Below are positions 26,817 through 35,429 of a DNA stretch of 64,000 bases, in pieces. Made by a program: the position numbers and the translations under genes. Position 1 is the first letter of the stretch, and each line of letters opens with the position of its first letter. Source of the stretch: Candidatus Curtissbacteria bacterium RIFCSPHIGHO2_12_FULL_41_17. GTDB taxonomy: Bacteria > Patescibacteriota > Microgenomatia > Curtissbacterales > GWA2-41-24. The DNA lies in assembly GCA_001774945.1 (NCBI GenBank), contig MFBL01000043.1, forward strand, positions 11,442 to 75,441, read 5' to 3'. Under the pieces are notes generated by a model. That model had not been told where the DNA came from. It was given only the letters and a program-made list of their open reading frames with translations, and did no database searches.

Positions 26817-27819
26817 TTTCAATCAAATTGATTATGTTTTTAATCGGTCCTTTTATGTAATTAACCGTTGATTTTGCTTTAAAATTTCCTTCGAGATATC
26901 TCTTAATCTCTCCTGCCAAATCACTTTTAGCAGTCACAATTTTATCACAGAGAATAGATTTTTCTCTTATTAGCTCATTTTTAGAAAGCCCTGGCTGATA
27001 CGAGACAACATTCCTTCCAACAAGATTTGCAAGATAAAGCACAATAGAGTTCATGCCAAAAACCAAACCGTGTTTTTTTAACGAATTTTTTAAATCGAGC
27101 CTGTCAATTTTTACGTTACCGTGTTTTTTCAGGTAACTGTTATATTTACTTGGGTAGTCTTTAGGGTGCAATCGGAGAGATAATTTTACATCTTGCTTCT
27201 TTAACCCCGAAAGTACTGCCAAAAGATCATCAAATACACTAAACTCGTCAAAACCAAACATATTTAATTTATGAGTTTTGTTAACCCTCGATAATGGTTG
27301 AGAAATAAATAATATTGAGTCATGTTCATTGCCGGAAGTTCCGAAGCCAGTTGTAAAATATTCAAAATAGGGATTACCGGTAACGCAAATTACTTTCGGA
27401 TTAAACCCTAACTTAACCATCTCCTTTTTTGCAAGGTCATCCATCACGCAAATTAAATCCGGTAAAAATTTGAAGTCTCCCGGGTTGTTTGAAAATCTTT
27501 GAACGTAATTTGACCAGTAATCAAGGATATAAATTGATCTTATTTTGCGCTTCTTGCAGTAATATAAAACTTTCTTGTCGATAGTAGGACCAACGCTTGT
27601 TCCCGCTAAAAAAAGGTTTGGCTTAAACTTTGTCAGCATCCTTTCCAACTCTGCCTGGCTGATCTTATCAGCGTCTTTAAAATCAATATCCCATGAGCAG
27701 AAAATCTTTTTGGCGGGTCCCTCGATAATATTTAATAGAGTATGCTTTTTGAGTTTTCTTATAAGCGGGAAAACAGCATTGGCAGCTCCAGGGTCAGACG
27801 CGCTAACAACGACCCTCAT
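26806..27819 (-). CDS. GT-B-fold-like protein of unknown specificity (possible PseG replacement)
   Basis: A 337-residue soluble protein whose motifs recall UDP-GlcNAc 2-epimerase and GT-B enzymes: VTGNPYFEYF near residue 145, SLRLHPKDYPSKYN near 215, and a late VFGMNSIVLYLA segment. I do not recognise a specific family. A pse pathway needs a UDP-sugar hydrolase (PseG, itself GT-B-like) between PseH and PseI, and no standard PseG is visible in the operon. This protein sits between the aminotransferase and PseF, so it might fill that step or be a transferase. Coupled by ATGA to the gene upstream. Confidence 0.5.
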   Translation of the reverse strand: MRVVVSASDPGAANAVFPLIRKLKKHTLLNIIEGPAKKIFCSWDIDFKDADKISQAELERMLTKFKPNLFLAGTSVGPTIDKKVLYYCKKRKIRSIYILDYWSNYVQRFSNNPGDFKFLPDLICVMDDLAKKEMVKLGFNPKVICVTGNPYFEYFTTGFGTSGNEHDSILFISQPLSRVNKTHKLNMFGFDEFSVFDDLLAVLSGLKKQDVKLSLRLHPKDYPSKYNSYLKKHGNVKIDRLDLKNSLKKHGLVFGMNSIVLYLANLVGRNVVSYQPGLSKNELIREKSILCDKIVTAKSDLAGEIKRYLEGNFKAKSTVNYIKGPIKNIINLIENEK

Positions 27820-29090
27820 TCTAAAAGTTCCAATTTACATTGAAGCACTTTATTAACAGCATCGAAAAAAAGATCAATTTGACGATAAGTCCTTGGATGC
27901 TGGCATATATCCGTGAATGTCAGCTCTTTCTCATACAATCTTTCAGTTACCGGACAAAGCCCTCTATCGTAATTGGTATTGTAGCCGTCGTAATCAAAAG
28001 GAAAATGGGTTTGATTGAAAACATGTTTTTCTTGAAAAAGTTTTAGGAGGTAAATGGGCTTTACATAACCTTTGGACATCGGGAAACCCTCAGCAGCCAT
28101 GGCTTCAACGAATAGGTTTCTGCTTATACCTAATTTATTTTCGTCTATCTTGATGGGGAAAACGTAATAAACATGTTTTTTATCTTTATCTTCCTTTGGT
28201 AGGATAAAGCCTTCAATATCTGCAAGCTTTGATCGCAAATGATTTACAAGGTCTAACCTCTTTTCGTTTAAGAAATCTAATTTTTTAAGTTGGTAATACC
28301 CAAGCAGCGCATGGATTTCACTCATCCTAAAATTATTGCCCATAACCGGTCCCAGATGGTAATTTGGGTCTTCGTCGGCAACTATTTCTCCGTGGTTTCT
28401 CACAAGTTGTGCCCGATAGGCGCTGTGTTTATTATTCGTTACCAAAACTCCTCCCTCGCCAATTTGGATAACTTTATGAACGTTGAAACTAAAAACTCCA
28501 ACGTCGGCAATAGTTCCCGTGTACTTACCTTTATATTGCGCACCAGGAGCTTGAGCATTATCCTCAATAGTTTTAAGTTTATATTTTTTGGCGATTTTAA
28601 GAATTTGGTCAAAATCTGCCGGATTCCCAAACAGGTTAACAATCATTATCGCCTTTGTTCTTGAACTAATTACTTTTTCAATTGAGGTAGGATCAACACA
28701 AAAATTATCCTCATCGATATCCGCAAAAACCGGTACGGCTCCATTTGCCAAAATGCTTGTTGCAGATGCCGACATCGTGTATGGTGGAACGATAACTTCG
28801 TCCCCTGGTCCTATCTCAAGACTTGCGACTGCAGCTTGTAATGCGGTTGTTGCGCTATTAAAAGTGACTGCAAATCTGGATCCAAATTTCTTACAAAATA
28901 AGAATTCCAACTTTCTAACTTGTTTTCCGCCTAAGAATTTATCACCTGTTATCCCGACAAAGTCGGAAAGCGGGCCCTTACCCAGGAGTTTTATAAGAGA
29001 TTCGATTTCTTTTTTGCTTATATTGTAAACAGGATCGAAAGGTTTATTTAAAATCGGCTTGCCGCCCAAAATGGCTAATTTTTTCCCCAC
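27816..29090 (-). CDS. DegT/DnrJ/EryC1/StrS-family aminotransferase
   Basis: A 424-residue PLP aminotransferase. The start is GTG at 29090: it is preceded at 7 bases by AAAGGA (29098-29103), and the protein then begins with KKLAILGGKP, as in AHBA-synthase-like DegT proteins. Asp177 is in TIEDNAQAPG, and the PLP lysine Lys206 is in SFNVHKVIQIGEGG. A long C-terminal region has extra Tyr/His-rich substrate loops. It is the second DegT enzyme in the pse operon. With the neighbouring Gfo/Idh oxidase it may oxidise and aminate another carbon of a sugar. Specificity unknown. Confidence 0.85.
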   Translation of the reverse strand: MGKKLAILGGKPILNKPFDPVYNISKKEIESLIKLLGKGPLSDFVGITGDKFLGGKQVRKLEFLFCKKFGSRFAVTFNSATTALQAAVASLEIGPGDEVIVPPYTMSASATSILANGAVPVFADIDEDNFCVDPTSIEKVISSRTKAIMIVNLFGNPADFDQILKIAKKYKLKTIEDNAQAPGAQYKGKYTGTIADVGVFSFNVHKVIQIGEGGVLVTNNKHSAYRAQLVRNHGEIVADEDPNYHLGPVMGNNFRMSEIHALLGYYQLKKLDFLNEKRLDLVNHLRSKLADIEGFILPKEDKDKKHVYYVFPIKIDENKLGISRNLFVEAMAAEGFPMSKGYVKPIYLLKLFQEKHVFNQTHFPFDYDGYNTNYDRGLCPVTERLYEKELTFTDICQHPRTYRQIDLFFDAVNKVLQCKLELLE

Positions 29091-30052
29091 TTTGAGTTCC
29101 TTTCTATGAGGGCTATAATTTTTAAAGCCGCCAGTGCTTCTTCTCCCCAAACGATATTGTTTTTCTTCCCTAAAAAATAATTATCAATGTTTTTGTAAAC
29201 CGGGAGCAAACCGCCGGAAATATCGACGAAAAAACCCGACTGTCTGGATCTTGTAAGAAAGTTAGACGATCTCTCAACCCGATACAAGTTTAATTTATCA
29301 TTTTGAATGTTTATTCTGCCATTTTCAAGCAGAATATCCATCTCAAATAGATTAAAAAATTTATAGTCCAGCCCTTGAATAAAAGCGTTAAACCCATCCC
29401 TAAAACTAATAACGCAATCCATTGTTTTGTCGGTCTCCTTCGATGCTGCTCTGTCGAAAAATCCTTGAGCACTTTTTACGTCTGGTGAAATCTTGAGCAG
29501 CAGGTTTATAAAATGAGAACCGTTATTATATAAGCCCTTAGTGTACTTGCAGTTTATCGACTGGACCCTACCAAATTTCCCCTCTTTGATGGATTCAATG
29601 AGTCTAATGTAACTGTCGGTAAAACCTCGAAAATAATTTACGGCAAATCCAACATTATGCTTTTTTGCCTTGTCGACAATTCTTTTTGCACTCTGGTAAG
29701 AATATGAAATCGGCTTTTCGCAAAGGATAAATTTAATCCCCGCGTCGATTGCTAGATCACATATCTGTATATGTGAATTTGTATTGGTGGCAACAACCAA
29801 AAGATCAAGTTTCTGACTACTAATCAATTTTTTTGCTGAACTGTAAATTGCAACTTGATGGTCTACTTTCCCCTTAAACACTTCTCGCGCCGTCGCGCTT
29901 TCATCACTAGCCGCGACTAGTTCAAAATCGTCAATGGCTTTAATAGCTGACAGATGTGTTGGGTATTTCATCCTACTAACTACATGAGGATCATCCTCGT
30001 AACCATGAGTGATTCGTCCAAGTCCAATTATTCCTGTGCTAATTTTTTTCAT
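29075..30052 (-). CDS. Gfo/Idh/MocA-family oxidoreductase
   Basis: A 325-residue NAD(P)-dependent oxidoreductase. The Rossmann motif reads GIIGLGRITHGYED, with an unusual insertion before the first helix, and the family signature is ILCEKPISY near residue 120. The usual downstream catalytic His region appears as NGSHFINLL. It is placed between PseC and a DegT enzyme, coupled to PseC by ATGA. It probably makes the keto sugar that the DegT enzyme aminates. Which sugar is unknown. Confidence 0.82.
   Translation of the reverse strand: MKKISTGIIGLGRITHGYEDDPHVVSRMKYPTHLSAIKAIDDFELVAASDESATAREVFKGKVDHQVAIYSSAKKLISSQKLDLLVVATNTNSHIQICDLAIDAGIKFILCEKPISYSYQSAKRIVDKAKKHNVGFAVNYFRGFTDSYIRLIESIKEGKFGRVQSINCKYTKGLYNNGSHFINLLLKISPDVKSAQGFFDRAASKETDKTMDCVISFRDGFNAFIQGLDYKFFNLFEMDILLENGRINIQNDKLNLYRVERSSNFLTRSRQSGFFVDISGGLLPVYKNIDNYFLGKKNNIVWGEEALAALKIIALIERNSKWGKN
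29098..29103 (-). promoter_or_regulatory. Ribosome-binding site fixing a GTG start
   Basis: AAAGGA on the minus strand lies 7 bases before GTG at 29090 and inside the 3' end of the Gfo/Idh gene. It supports the short form of the DegT protein over an extension to 29150. Confidence 0.6.
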
Positions 30053-31164
30053 CGAAGTGCTTTTTTTAAACTCTCAATGACATACATTTGCTCATTTAAT
30101 TGTAATCCGGCATACAAAGGTAAAGACAAGGCTTGATGGTAATAGCTTTCGGCGATGGGGAAATCTCCTATCTTGTAATCTTTTCGGTAGAGGCTAAAAA
30201 AATGAATCGGAATATAATGAACTTGAACACCTATTCCGTCTTTGCGCATTTTGTCAAAAACCCTTTTCCTATTTTTAGAATTCATTCTAATTGGAAAAAG
30301 ATGCCAGGCACTTTTTGCTTCTTTTTTCTCAACGGGCAATGAAACGCCATCAACATTTCTCAATTGCTTTTGGTAAATACCCCAGATTTTCCTGCGTGTT
30401 TGTATAAAGGAGTCGATTTTTTTAAGCTGGCTTGCACCAAGAGCTGCTTGTATATCGGTCATCCGAAAGTTGTAGCCAAGCGTATCCACATCGTAATACC
30501 ATCCGCCTTTACTTTTAGACTCTTTCGGTCTGCTAATTCCGTGATGCCTGATCTTCTTGATCGTTTCAAAATATCTCTTTTCGTTTGTGGCAACAGCTCC
30601 CCCCTCTCCCGTAGTAATTGCTTTGACCGGATGAAAAGAGAAGGTTGTTAAATCAGCGATACTTCCGATTCGCCTGCCTTTATATACGCTTCCTAAAGCG
30701 TGAGAAGCATCGTCGATTAATATTAAGTGATATTTACCAGCAAGTTTTTTTAATTTATCCCAGTCGGCAGGGTGACCGGCAAAATCCACGGCAATAATCG
30801 CTCGGGTTTTTTGAGTAATTTTTTTTTGGGCTTGTTCTACATCAATCGTTATAGTATCTGGATAAACATCACAAAGAACGGGTTTAGCGCCGCAGTATAA
30901 GACACAATTGGCACTGGCAACAAAAGTGAGTGCCGGAACGATAACTTCATCTCCGGGTCCTATCCCTGCAGCTATACAGGCGGCGTGCAGGGCACATGTT
31001 CCATTTGCAACAACGCACGTATATTTGGCGCCGACGAATTTAGAAAGGGATTTTTCAAACTGCTCTATTCTTTTTCCTTGAGTAATCCAATCAGATTTAA
31101 GAGCTTCAACTACGGATGAAATGTCACTGTCATCAATGAGCTGATGGCCATATGGAATAACCAT
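30049..31164 (-). CDS. pseC: UDP-4-keto-6-deoxy-HexNAc C4 aminotransferase (PseC)
   Basis: A 371-residue DegT-family aminotransferase, the second step of pseudaminic acid synthesis. It starts with IPYGHQLIDDSDI and SDWITQG, the usual PseC N-terminus. Asp151/152 lie in LIDDASHALG, and Lys181 in SFHPVKAITTGEGG forms the Schiff base. It follows PseB by a 2-base gap, the usual pairing. The enzyme would convert the 4-keto product of PseB to UDP-4-amino-4,6-dideoxy-AltNAc. Confidence 0.9.
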   Translation of the reverse strand: MVIPYGHQLIDDSDISSVVEALKSDWITQGKRIEQFEKSLSKFVGAKYTCVVANGTCALHAACIAAGIGPGDEVIVPALTFVASANCVLYCGAKPVLCDVYPDTITIDVEQAQKKITQKTRAIIAVDFAGHPADWDKLKKLAGKYHLILIDDASHALGSVYKGRRIGSIADLTTFSFHPVKAITTGEGGAVATNEKRYFETIKKIRHHGISRPKESKSKGGWYYDVDTLGYNFRMTDIQAALGASQLKKIDSFIQTRRKIWGIYQKQLRNVDGVSLPVEKKEAKSAWHLFPIRMNSKNRKRVFDKMRKDGIGVQVHYIPIHFFSLYRKDYKIGDFPIAESYYHQALSLPLYAGLQLNEQMYVIESLKKALR

Positions 31165-31166
31165 AA

Positions 31167-32141
31167 TTAGGCTTTGACTATGCCCGAGATTTGTTTCTTA
31201 ATTTCACCAACTGATAACCACTGGTCATTATTGTCACTCGTATAGCTGAATGATTTGAAACCGCGATTAACTTTGGGAAGCGTATTAGCTGACCAGTGAA
31301 TAATTGCGAAGTGGCTGCCCAAATCATGGCTATTCCTGGATTCTTCATAGCTGATCAAAACTTCATGAATTTTCTCGCCTGGCCGTATGCCGATGACATC
31401 AATTTTTGCCTTTGGCGCGACAGCCCTTGCGATATCAACTATTTTAACGCTGGGTATTTTTGGCACGAAAATTTCTCCTCCCGCCATTTTACCAAGACAT
31501 TTTAAGACGAAATCCACTCCTTGTTCTAAAGTTATCCAAAATCTTGTCATTCGGGTATCTGTAATATTTAACCGATTCCCTTTTGCCTGTTCTATAAAGG
31601 CCGGCACCACACTGCCTCTTGAACCAACCACGTTGCCATACCTTACAACGCTAAGTCTGGTTTTTGTTGCACCAGCGTAAACGTTGCCCTGAACAAATAA
31701 TTTTTCAGCAACCATTTTGGTCGCTCCATACAAATTCACCGGAGAAACCGCTTTGTCGGAAGAAACCAATATAGCTTTTTTAACTCCTGTATCAATTGCC
31801 GCTTCAATGACATTTTGACTGCCCAAAATGTTTGTTTTTACCGCTTCATACGGATTGTATTCCAAAATCGTCACCTGTTTTAAGGCAGCGGCATGGATTA
31901 CAATGTCGGCGTCGTACATAGCGCGTTTAAGCCTTTCAAGATCTCGAACGTCTCCGATAAAAAAGCGCAGCCGTTTATCATTATCGTAAATTCGCGCGAG
32001 TTCATACTGTTTAAACTCGTCTCTTGAGAATACGCGGATGATGCCGCGGAAGGAATTGCCTGATAGCACCTTGGCGATAAACGCCTTTCCGAAAGAGCCA
32101 GTGCCGCCGGTTAAGAGGATTGTTTGATTGGTTAGTTTCAC
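31167..32141 (-). CDS. pseB: UDP-GlcNAc 4,6-dehydratase (inverting; PseB)
   Basis: A 324-residue SDR that opens the pseudaminic acid pathway by converting UDP-GlcNAc to a 4-keto-6-deoxy sugar. Recognised by LLTGGTGSFGKAF (NAD site), FSRDEFKQYEL, HAAALKQV, SSDKAVSPVNLYGATK (Ser and the YxxxK-type Tyr/Lys) and RYGNVVGSRGSV. It starts with GTG at 32141. A promoter-like sequence fills the 51-base gap upstream, so it can be transcribed apart from the methyltransferase gene. Confidence 0.92.
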   Translation of the reverse strand: MKLTNQTILLTGGTGSFGKAFIAKVLSGNSFRGIIRVFSRDEFKQYELARIYDNDKRLRFFIGDVRDLERLKRAMYDADIVIHAAALKQVTILEYNPYEAVKTNILGSQNVIEAAIDTGVKKAILVSSDKAVSPVNLYGATKMVAEKLFVQGNVYAGATKTRLSVVRYGNVVGSRGSVVPAFIEQAKGNRLNITDTRMTRFWITLEQGVDFVLKCLGKMAGGEIFVPKIPSVKIVDIARAVAPKAKIDVIGIRPGEKIHEVLISYEESRNSHDLGSHFAIIHWSANTLPKVNRGFKSFSYTSDNNDQWLSVGEIKKQISGIVKA

Positions 32142-32162
32142 AACAACTGTGTTTGAATGAGT

Positions 32163-32191
32163 ATTTTAGCCCAATACGTAAGTAAAAACAA
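32163..32191 (-). promoter_or_regulatory. Probable promoter of the pseB operon
   Basis: On the minus strand TTGTTT (32186-32191) is followed after 17 bases by TAAAAT (32163-32168). The GTG start of pseB lies 21 bases beyond the -10. This is the only sizeable gap inside the long minus-strand block. Confidence 0.45.
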
Positions 32192-32192
32192 A

Positions 32193-33455
32193 CTACTTTA
32201 AGATAATAGGAGAGGGGAGAGGAACAATAAATTTTCCCCTGAAACCACGCTGTTTTAACTTGGAAGAAAGCTCATCTGCGATATGCCATGAAAACAAGAA
32301 CGCATAGTCGGGTTGGTCGCGAAACAACCGTTCCTCGTCAACAACAGGTATAAGAGTCCCTGGCATATACCTTCCTATTTTGTGTGACCCTTTAACTTCA
32401 CAAATGTAATCAATCATTCCATCGTCGATTCCGCAATAGCTTACAAGAGTACTGCCTCTTGACGGTGCCCCAATGCCATATATAGTTTTATCTTTGGATT
32501 TTAGCTTATATATCAAATCCAAAATCTGAAGTTTAGAAAGAATAACCCTTTTTCTAAAATTCAAAAGCGCTTTCTTTGAATCAACAATACCCTTTTCCAT
32601 CCTGAGCATTTTGGAAACAGTAGGCAAAATTTTCCTTTCACCCTTTCTTGCTGCATATACTCTAATCGATCCTCCGTGTGATGGAATTTTTTTAGCGTGG
32701 AATATCTCAAGTCCGTACATTGAAAGTAAATACTTCAAACTACGAAGCGAGTAATAACGCATATGTTCATGATAAATAGTGTCGTATTGCAAAGTTTTGA
32801 TAAGAGAGTAAAGGTAATGAGATTCAGATACAAAAACCCCATTTGGTGCCAGAAGTCTCTTAATATTTTTCATCACTTCAGGAAGATCTTCCATATGAGC
32901 AAAAACGCTGGTTGCCGTAATAAGAGCAGCCTTGCCCTTTTTCTTTATGATGTTGTCAACAACGGTTGGGGTAAAATAATCAATAATAGTTTCGATTCCT
33001 TTTTCAATTGCCAGCCGGCCTATTTCTTCCGGCGTGATCCCGAGCACTCTATGATTGTCTTTAAAATTGGAAAGCAAGTTACCATCGTTTGAACCAATGT
33101 CTACGATTAAGTCTTTCCTCGTAAGCGCTAAGATTTTCAAGGACTCTCTATAAAGTTCTGCGAAGTTGTCTCTTAATACTTTTGTTGTACTGCTTGTGTA
33201 AGGATATTCGGCAGGAAAAAGAATTTTAGGGTCGACAATTGTTCCAAGTTGGACAAGCAAGCATTGTGGACAGTACAGCCATTGTGCGGGATAACTGGGC
33301 TGCCTGATTGGTCTCGTACCAATTTTCGGCATGATGTTTACTGGGGGTAAGTAACCCAAAAAAAGTATGGGCTCAAGTTTTTTATTTCCGCAAATTTGGC
33401 AGCTTTCAACGGGAATACTAGTGTTAGTTCCAAAAGCAAGAACTCTTTTAACCAT
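32193..33455 (-). CDS. Sugar C-methyltransferase-like SAM enzyme (TylCIII/NovU type)
   Basis: A 420-residue three-part methyltransferase. An N-terminal zinc-binding region holds two CxxC pairs (CQIC near 19 and CPQC near 62). The central SAM-binding domain has VDIGSNDGNLL near residue 118, and YHEHMRYYS lies near residue 228. The C-terminal domain begins near 315 with YGIGAPSRGSTLV. This is the layout of enzymes that C-methylate a keto-deoxysugar nucleotide. The conserved HEH/Tyr residues support function. The 4-keto sugars made in this window are possible substrates. Confidence 0.85.
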   Translation of the reverse strand: MVKRVLAFGTNTSIPVESCQICGNKKLEPILFLGYLPPVNIMPKIGTRPIRQPSYPAQWLYCPQCLLVQLGTIVDPKILFPAEYPYTSSTTKVLRDNFAELYRESLKILALTRKDLIVDIGSNDGNLLSNFKDNHRVLGITPEEIGRLAIEKGIETIIDYFTPTVVDNIIKKKGKAALITATSVFAHMEDLPEVMKNIKRLLAPNGVFVSESHYLYSLIKTLQYDTIYHEHMRYYSLRSLKYLLSMYGLEIFHAKKIPSHGGSIRVYAARKGERKILPTVSKMLRMEKGIVDSKKALLNFRKRVILSKLQILDLIYKLKSKDKTIYGIGAPSRGSTLVSYCGIDDGMIDYICEVKGSHKIGRYMPGTLIPVVDEERLFRDQPDYAFLFSWHIADELSSKLKQRGFRGKFIVPLPSPIILK

Positions 33456-33458
33456 TAG

Positions 33459-34442
33459 TTAAATAATCTCCAAGGCTGGCATTAAATGTGCGTTGGCATT
33501 ATACCACTGCGCTGTTAATTTAATTCCTTCGCTTAATGAAATTTTCGGCTTATATCCAAGTTTTTCAATTTTTGAAATATCAGGTAATCGTCTGATTGTG
33601 CCGCCCGCTGCGAGTTTCCCTGGTATAATTTTAATCTTTCTGCCGTAAAATTTGGCAATCTCATTTGCAACGTCTTTAATTTTAGCTTCCTCTTCAGTAC
33701 CGATATTGTAAGTGTTTAAAGTCTTCGCCTTTTTGAAAAGAATCATAAGTCCTCTTATAAAATCATCAATATATACAAATGACCTTGTTTCGTTACCACT
33801 GCCCTGGATCGGAAAGGGAATAATGTCCTCCTTTTTGTCCAGGAGTTTCTTAAGTCTTAAGATAAACTGTGGAATAACGTGCTCCCAACCCATTTGTGGA
33901 CCATACACATTATGTGGTCTAAACACCACGGCCCGACGAAAATATTTTTTACCGTAGTTTAAAACATACAGCTCGCTTATAATTTTTCCCCCAGCATAAG
34001 AAAATCTTGAATTCCCCGAATCCGGTATTACCAGAGGAACGTCTTCCGGGGTCGGCACTACAGGAGGAATATGATAAACTTCTGAACTGGATGCAAAGAA
34101 AAATTCTTCTACCCCCCACCAAAGGCAAGCATCTACGATATTTATAATACCCCTTGTTGAAACGTCTAAAACTTGTTCCGGTATTGTATAGAAAAATTTC
34201 GTACCGTTTATTGCAGCCAAATGTATTACTGCATCAACATTCTTACAGGCCTTTCTCACTTCTTCGAAATTTCTTATATCCCCTTTTATAAACTCGATAT
34301 GGTTTGTTAAATCTTTCAGGCTTTGGGGATTCCCCCTTGAGTAATCATCAAAAATCTTAACACTATCCCCATTTTTAATAAGCGCTCTTACTAAATTCGT
34401 GCCGATAAAGCCCGAACCGCCTGTAACTAGATAAGTTTTCAT
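33459..34442 (-). CDS. NAD-dependent epimerase/dehydratase (extended SDR)
   Basis: A 327-residue nucleotide-sugar SDR. NAD motif TGGSGFIGTNL, HLAAINGT, catalytic Ser cluster SSSEVY, and YxxxK as YAGGK. FRPHNVYGPQMGWEHVIPQF and the final LGYKPKISLSEGI are typical of the extended family. The SSSEVY plus GNETRSF pattern resembles UDP-xylose-synthase and GDP-mannose-epimerase-like members, but the reaction cannot be fixed. It is the first gene of the minus block, divergent from the gene at 34503. Confidence 0.82.
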   Translation of the reverse strand: MKTYLVTGGSGFIGTNLVRALIKNGDSVKIFDDYSRGNPQSLKDLTNHIEFIKGDIRNFEEVRKACKNVDAVIHLAAINGTKFFYTIPEQVLDVSTRGIINIVDACLWWGVEEFFFASSSEVYHIPPVVPTPEDVPLVIPDSGNSRFSYAGGKIISELYVLNYGKKYFRRAVVFRPHNVYGPQMGWEHVIPQFILRLKKLLDKKEDIIPFPIQGSGNETRSFVYIDDFIRGLMILFKKAKTLNTYNIGTEEEAKIKDVANEIAKFYGRKIKIIPGKLAAGGTIRRLPDISKIEKLGYKPKISLSEGIKLTAQWYNANAHLMPALEII

Positions 34443-34502
34443 TTATAAAAAAACATTTGAATAAACTGGTAATTTTTCACCATTTGTAATATTCTAGCCG
34501 AT

Positions 34503-35429
34503 ATGTCAAAAGAGTCTACCAAAAGCCAACCTCAAAAACAAAAAATTTTAGTATACGGATCAACAGGCTTGGTTGGTACAAAGATAATTCAGCTATTATC
34601 TGATAAGTTTAGAATAGTAGCTCCGCCGCATTATCAACTTAATTTAGTAAATAAAAAGAAAATTTCAAGCCATCTCAAAGATGTATTACCAGACCAAATA
34701 ATTTATGCTGCCGGTTTAACAAAAGTTGACAGTGCACAAGCAAATCCAAAAAAGGCATTTTATCTCAACTACCAAATTGTTGACTTTATAGCCTCGCAGG
34801 CATCGAAGTTAAAAGTGCCTTTTCATTACTTATCGACAGATGCCGTTTTCAATGGCACAAAAACTAATGCTCCTTATAGAGAAGACGATAAACCAAATCC
34901 CATCTCTGTTTATGGAGAGAGTAAATTAAAAGGCGAGATCGCAACACTTTCTGCCTCTTCCCGAAATTCAGTCATTAGAACGGAACTAATTTACACATCT
35001 TATTTCCCGCACAAAAAAGATTTTGCCAGAGTCGCTTACGAGTCGCTTAAAAGAAAAGAAATGTTTGATGGAATTATTGATCAGGTGATAACACCCACTT
35101 TTGTTGACGATATAGTATACTCAATTAGCTTAATTTTTGAAAAAAAAGCAAAGGGTATCTATCATGTTGCCTCTACAGATGCTACAACAAACTACGGTTT
35201 TTTGATTAAGCTAGCAAAAATATTTAACTTTGACGAAACGTTAATCAGAAAAGTAAAATTCGACGATTTCTTTGCTGGTAAAATTGCCAAAAGAGCGAAA
35301 TATTGTTGGCTCGATACCGCCAAATTTCAAAAAGAGTTTAAAGACCACCCACTCAGAAGAATTAAAAACAGTTTGCTGGATTTTAAAAAACAGCTATCCA
35401 AGGTAGAATTACTGCCTATCGACCTTTAA
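34503..35429 (+). CDS. RmlD-like NAD(P)-dependent sugar reductase
   Basis: A 308-residue SDR of the dTDP-4-dehydrorhamnose-reductase type. It has VYGSTGLVGTKI at the NAD(P) site, IIYAAGLTKVD, STDAVFNG and the catalytic YGESK. It would reduce a 4-keto-6-deoxy sugar nucleotide, possibly a product of the dehydratases in this window. No RmlA, RmlB or RmlC is next to it, so dTDP-rhamnose synthesis is not implied. It is alone on its strand. Its 3' end overlaps the convergent GT2 gene by 21 bases. Confidence 0.8.
   Translation: MSKESTKSQPQKQKILVYGSTGLVGTKIIQLLSDKFRIVAPPHYQLNLVNKKKISSHLKDVLPDQIIYAAGLTKVDSAQANPKKAFYLNYQIVDFIASQASKLKVPFHYLSTDAVFNGTKTNAPYREDDKPNPISVYGESKLKGEIATLSASSRNSVIRTELIYTSYFPHKKDFARVAYESLKRKEMFDGIIDQVITPTFVDDIVYSISLIFEKKAKGIYHVASTDATTNYGFLIKLAKIFNFDETLIRKVKFDDFFAGKIAKRAKYCWLDTAKFQKEFKDHPLRRIKNSLLDFKKQLSKVELLPIDL

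Noticed and set aside
28588..29028. 146-residue plus-strand ORF opposite the DegT gene
   Set aside because: Antisense shadow of conserved aminotransferase motifs; no independent support.
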